From: Oculatella sp. LEGE 06141
GTDB lineage: Bacteria; Cyanobacteriota; Cyanobacteriia; Elainellales; Elainellaceae
Direction: 5' to 3'
Assembly (NCBI RefSeq): GCF_015207605.1
Contig: NZ_JADEWO010000032.1
Coordinates: 1-64,000, forward strand
DNA: 64,000 bases
Numbering within the stretch: position 1 is the first letter of the stretch; each line of letters opens with the position of its first letter. This document shows positions 62,147 through 64,000 of the stretch, piece after piece. The position numbers were made by a program, and so were the translations under genes. The notes under the pieces were generated by a model. That model made no database searches. It saw only the letters and a program-made list of their open reading frames with translations, and was not told the DNA's origin.

Positions 62147-64000
62147 CTAGTTGGGAAAATGCACAATGATCATCGGTGTTTCAGGTTGCTTACGGGCGAT
62201 CGCCTCTGGTTGTCGCCCCATAACGGGTTGGCCGACTCGATAGGTATCGGCAATGAGCATCAGCAAATCTCCTTCGCGCAACAGTTTAAACACCTGACCC
62301 ACCAATGTTCCGCGAAGCTGTTCCACGGAAATGTCATCATCCTGTTTGGCGGAATCCAGTTTTGCCTTGTGTTGGCCGCTGCGGCTCACATCGAGCAAGT
62401 GTAGCGGCGCTTTTAGCTCTGCGGCCAAGGTCTTTGCCAGTGCCAGAGTTTGGATGTAGCGAGGCGATGATTCTTCCACATCCGAGAGGGCTAGCAGCAC
62501 CCGTTGAGTGTTTTCGATTGGCTGGGGGAACCGCGTAATGAGAACGGGCATGGTGGTCAGGCGCACCACATTATCTAACACGCTGCCAAAGAAGTTGTCG
62601 CGATAGGTGGAGTAGCCTTTCCAGCCGCAAATCACCAGGCTGGCGTTGCGCTCATTTGCGGCTCGCACGATACCCAGATCAATTGAGTCATCCACCCGGC
62701 CTATCGGTTCCACGTTGGCAACGGCTGAATGGGCGATCGCCACGGCTGCATCTAACAACTGCTGCTGCTGAATTTTGGCTTCAGCCGGAATACGTCCCCC
62801 CTGGTCGGCCAGGATATGAAAGGGCAATAGGGTACCCCCTGCTCCTTTAGCGAGGATAATCGCTAGCTGCAACAGGTTGTCTTCGGTGTTGGGGTTAGCC
62901 ACCGGAACCAGGACGCGATCGCCCAACTGATGCTGATCTTGCTGCGTTGCAGCAGGGATCTCTGGCTTCATCTGCTTACCCCAACGCTCGGTGATCCAGG
63001 GTGAGGCAATGCAGCTCACTAAAATCATGACAATAATGCCGTTAACGGTTAGCTCATCAACCAGTTCAATGTTGAAGGCAACGGTAATGGCAGCCAGGGT
63101 GGATGCAGCCTGAGCCACCGACAGCCCAAACGTTACCATGGTGCTGGGAAACGGCCACTTAAAAAAGAATTTTCCGGGTACCCAGGCAGCCAGAAACTTG
63201 CTAGCCAGCTCGGCAGCTACGATGACCCCAGCTACCAGAATCGATCGCGGCTCTTTCACCAGAATCAACGGGTCAACCAGCATTCCTACCGAGATCAGGA
63301 AGAAGGGCACAAACAGCGTATTGCCAATGAACTGAATCCGGTTCATCAACGGACTCAGTTGCGGAATAATTTGGGTGATGGCGATGCCTGCTAAGAACGC
63401 GCCAACAATCGGTTCAATTTCAATTAGTCCGGCAATGTAAGACACCACAAACAGAGCCGCAAGAACAAACAAGAATTCTGCACTTTCATCATGGCCGAAC
63501 TGGCGGAAAAACCAGCGTCCTAGCTTTGGCACGCCCCACAACGTAGCAAAGGTATAAATTGCCAAAGATGGGATTAAGAACAGCCAAAAGTTAAGGGTCA
63601 GGTTTCCTTCATTGGCTTTCACCACCACCGCCAACACTAACAGAGCCAGCACGTTTGTAATAATGGTTCCACCCAGCGTCGCCGTTACCGAGGGGGCACG
63701 CATAATTCCCAGTCGAGCCAAAATGGGCAGGGCGACCAGCGTATGAGAGGCCAAACAAGAGGCCACCAGAATAGAGGCCAGGAAACTGTATTGCAACAGC
63801 AGCATAACTGCCGTACCGAAGATCATCGGTATAGCAAACGTTAGCAACCCAAAGGTGACTGCTTTTCCGGCATTGCGTTTGAGGTCGTCCAGACTTGTTT
63901 CTAGCCCACCGAGAAACATGAGAAACAGCAAGCCTACGGTGCCCAGTAAGACGATGGTGCTGTCTCGCTCTAGCACCCCCAGCCCATAGGGCCCAACGAT
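62147..64000 (-). CDS. Kef-type cation:proton antiporter with C-terminal Usp domains, 5' end outside window
   Basis: A CPA2 antiporter. The frame runs open through the right edge: the first visible residues are IVGPYGLGVLERDS, which belong to an early membrane helix, so the start lies beyond 64000. About ten membrane segments follow, including EIEPIVGAFLAGIAITQI with the ion-binding Asp/Glu region. After about residue 345, two universal-stress-protein domains appear (DRVLVPVANPNTEDNLLQL ... CGWKGYS, then RVLLALSDVEESSPRYIQT). This fusion is common in cyanobacteria. The ion (K+ or Na+) is unknown. Confidence 0.93.
   Translation of the reverse strand: MVGPYGLGVLERDSTIVLLGTVGLLFLMFLGGLETSLDDLKRNAGKAVTFGLLTFAIPMIFGTAVMLLLQYSFLASILVASCLASHTLVALPILARLGIMRAPSVTATLGGTIITNVLALLVLAVVVKANEGNLTLNFWLFLIPSLAIYTFATLWGVPKLGRWFFRQFGHDESAEFLFVLAALFVVSYIAGLIEIEPIVGAFLAGIAITQIIPQLSPLMNRIQFIGNTLFVPFFLISVGMLVDPLILVKEPRSILVAGVIVAAELASKFLAAWVPGKFFFKWPFPSTMVTFGLSVAQAASTLAAITVAFNIELVDELTVNGIIVMILVSCIASPWITERWGKQMKPEIPAATQQDQHQLGDRVLVPVANPNTEDNLLQLAIILAKGAGGTLLPFHILADQGGRIPAEAKIQQQQLLDAAVAIAHSAVANVEPIGRVDDSIDLGIVRAANERNASLVICGWKGYSTYRDNFFGSVLDNVVRLTTMPVLITRFPQPIENTQRVLLALSDVEESSPRYIQTLALAKTLAAELKAPLHLLDVSRSGQHKAKLDSAKQDDDISVEQLRGTLVGQVFKLLREGDLLMLIADTYRVGQPVMGRQPEAIARKQPETPMIIVHFPN

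Overview
The window comes from a cyanobacterium, most likely a filamentous, non-heterocystous type of the Leptolyngbya kind (genus is inference). The palindrome GCGATCGC (HIP1) is scattered densely through coding and non-coding DNA. The gene set is that of an oxygenic phototroph: the aerobic chlorophyll cyclase AcsF, the photosystem II assembly factor PAM68, a cytochrome b6 haem-attachment (CCB-type) protein, sucrose-phosphate phosphatase, an SLH-OprB porin, an SmtA metallothionein, and the cyanobacteria-specific small RNA Yfr1. The window holds ordinary chromosome. I see no phage, plasmid, CRISPR or intact transposase genes.

Layout. 1-6.1 kb: an amidase fragment, dnaG, a pentapeptide protein, a YraN-family protein, an unknown gene and queA, with two small inverted-repeat elements that share the same ends. 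6.5-13.2 kb: an MBOAT acyltransferase with an SGNH-like partner, a peptidoglycan-binding protein, and a large phosphatase/nucleotidase with RTX repeats. 13.4-20.6 kb: mutS2, a DUF3370 protein, a Yip1-type membrane protein, a membrane-anchored alpha/beta-hydrolase-like protein and a putative outer-membrane barrel. 20.7-25.1 kb: acsF, the porin and a TM2 protein. 25.6-34.7 kb: a large hybrid sensor kinase, then a four-gene leftward cluster (two GT2 and one GT4 glycosyltransferases, one ABC exporter) that looks like a surface-glycan unit. Yfr1 lies upstream of that cluster.

35-46.9 kb is mostly housekeeping: pgeF, birA, an M23 peptidase, aroF, rpsO-pam68, ruvA, sucrose phosphatase, an MFS transporter, a MarC protein, hisIE and hemL. 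46.9-54.1 kb: metallothionein with an SmtB-type operator, an adenylate cyclase, a CCB protein, a PadR regulator, two response regulators without adjacent kinases, a DUF554 protein, a ferredoxin and an unknown gene. 54.6-64 kb: an acetamidase/formamidase-family protein, a CDF metal exporter, xth, gloB, a small conserved protein, a membrane GTPase, initiator tRNA-Met, a methyltransferase and a truncated Kef-type antiporter with Usp domains.

The most interesting signal is regulatory. A complete Yfr1 gene sits at about 34.91 kb. The ribosome-binding region of the porin at 22.5 kb carries a segment complementary to Yfr1's invariant 11-base motif, and porin mRNAs are known Yfr1 targets in Prochlorococcus. 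Also notable are an ABC exporter whose C-terminal tail resembles a histidine-kinase dimerisation helix without its histidine, three families of miniature inverted-repeat elements (two copies with clean target duplications), and nine short tandem duplications of 11-16 bp.
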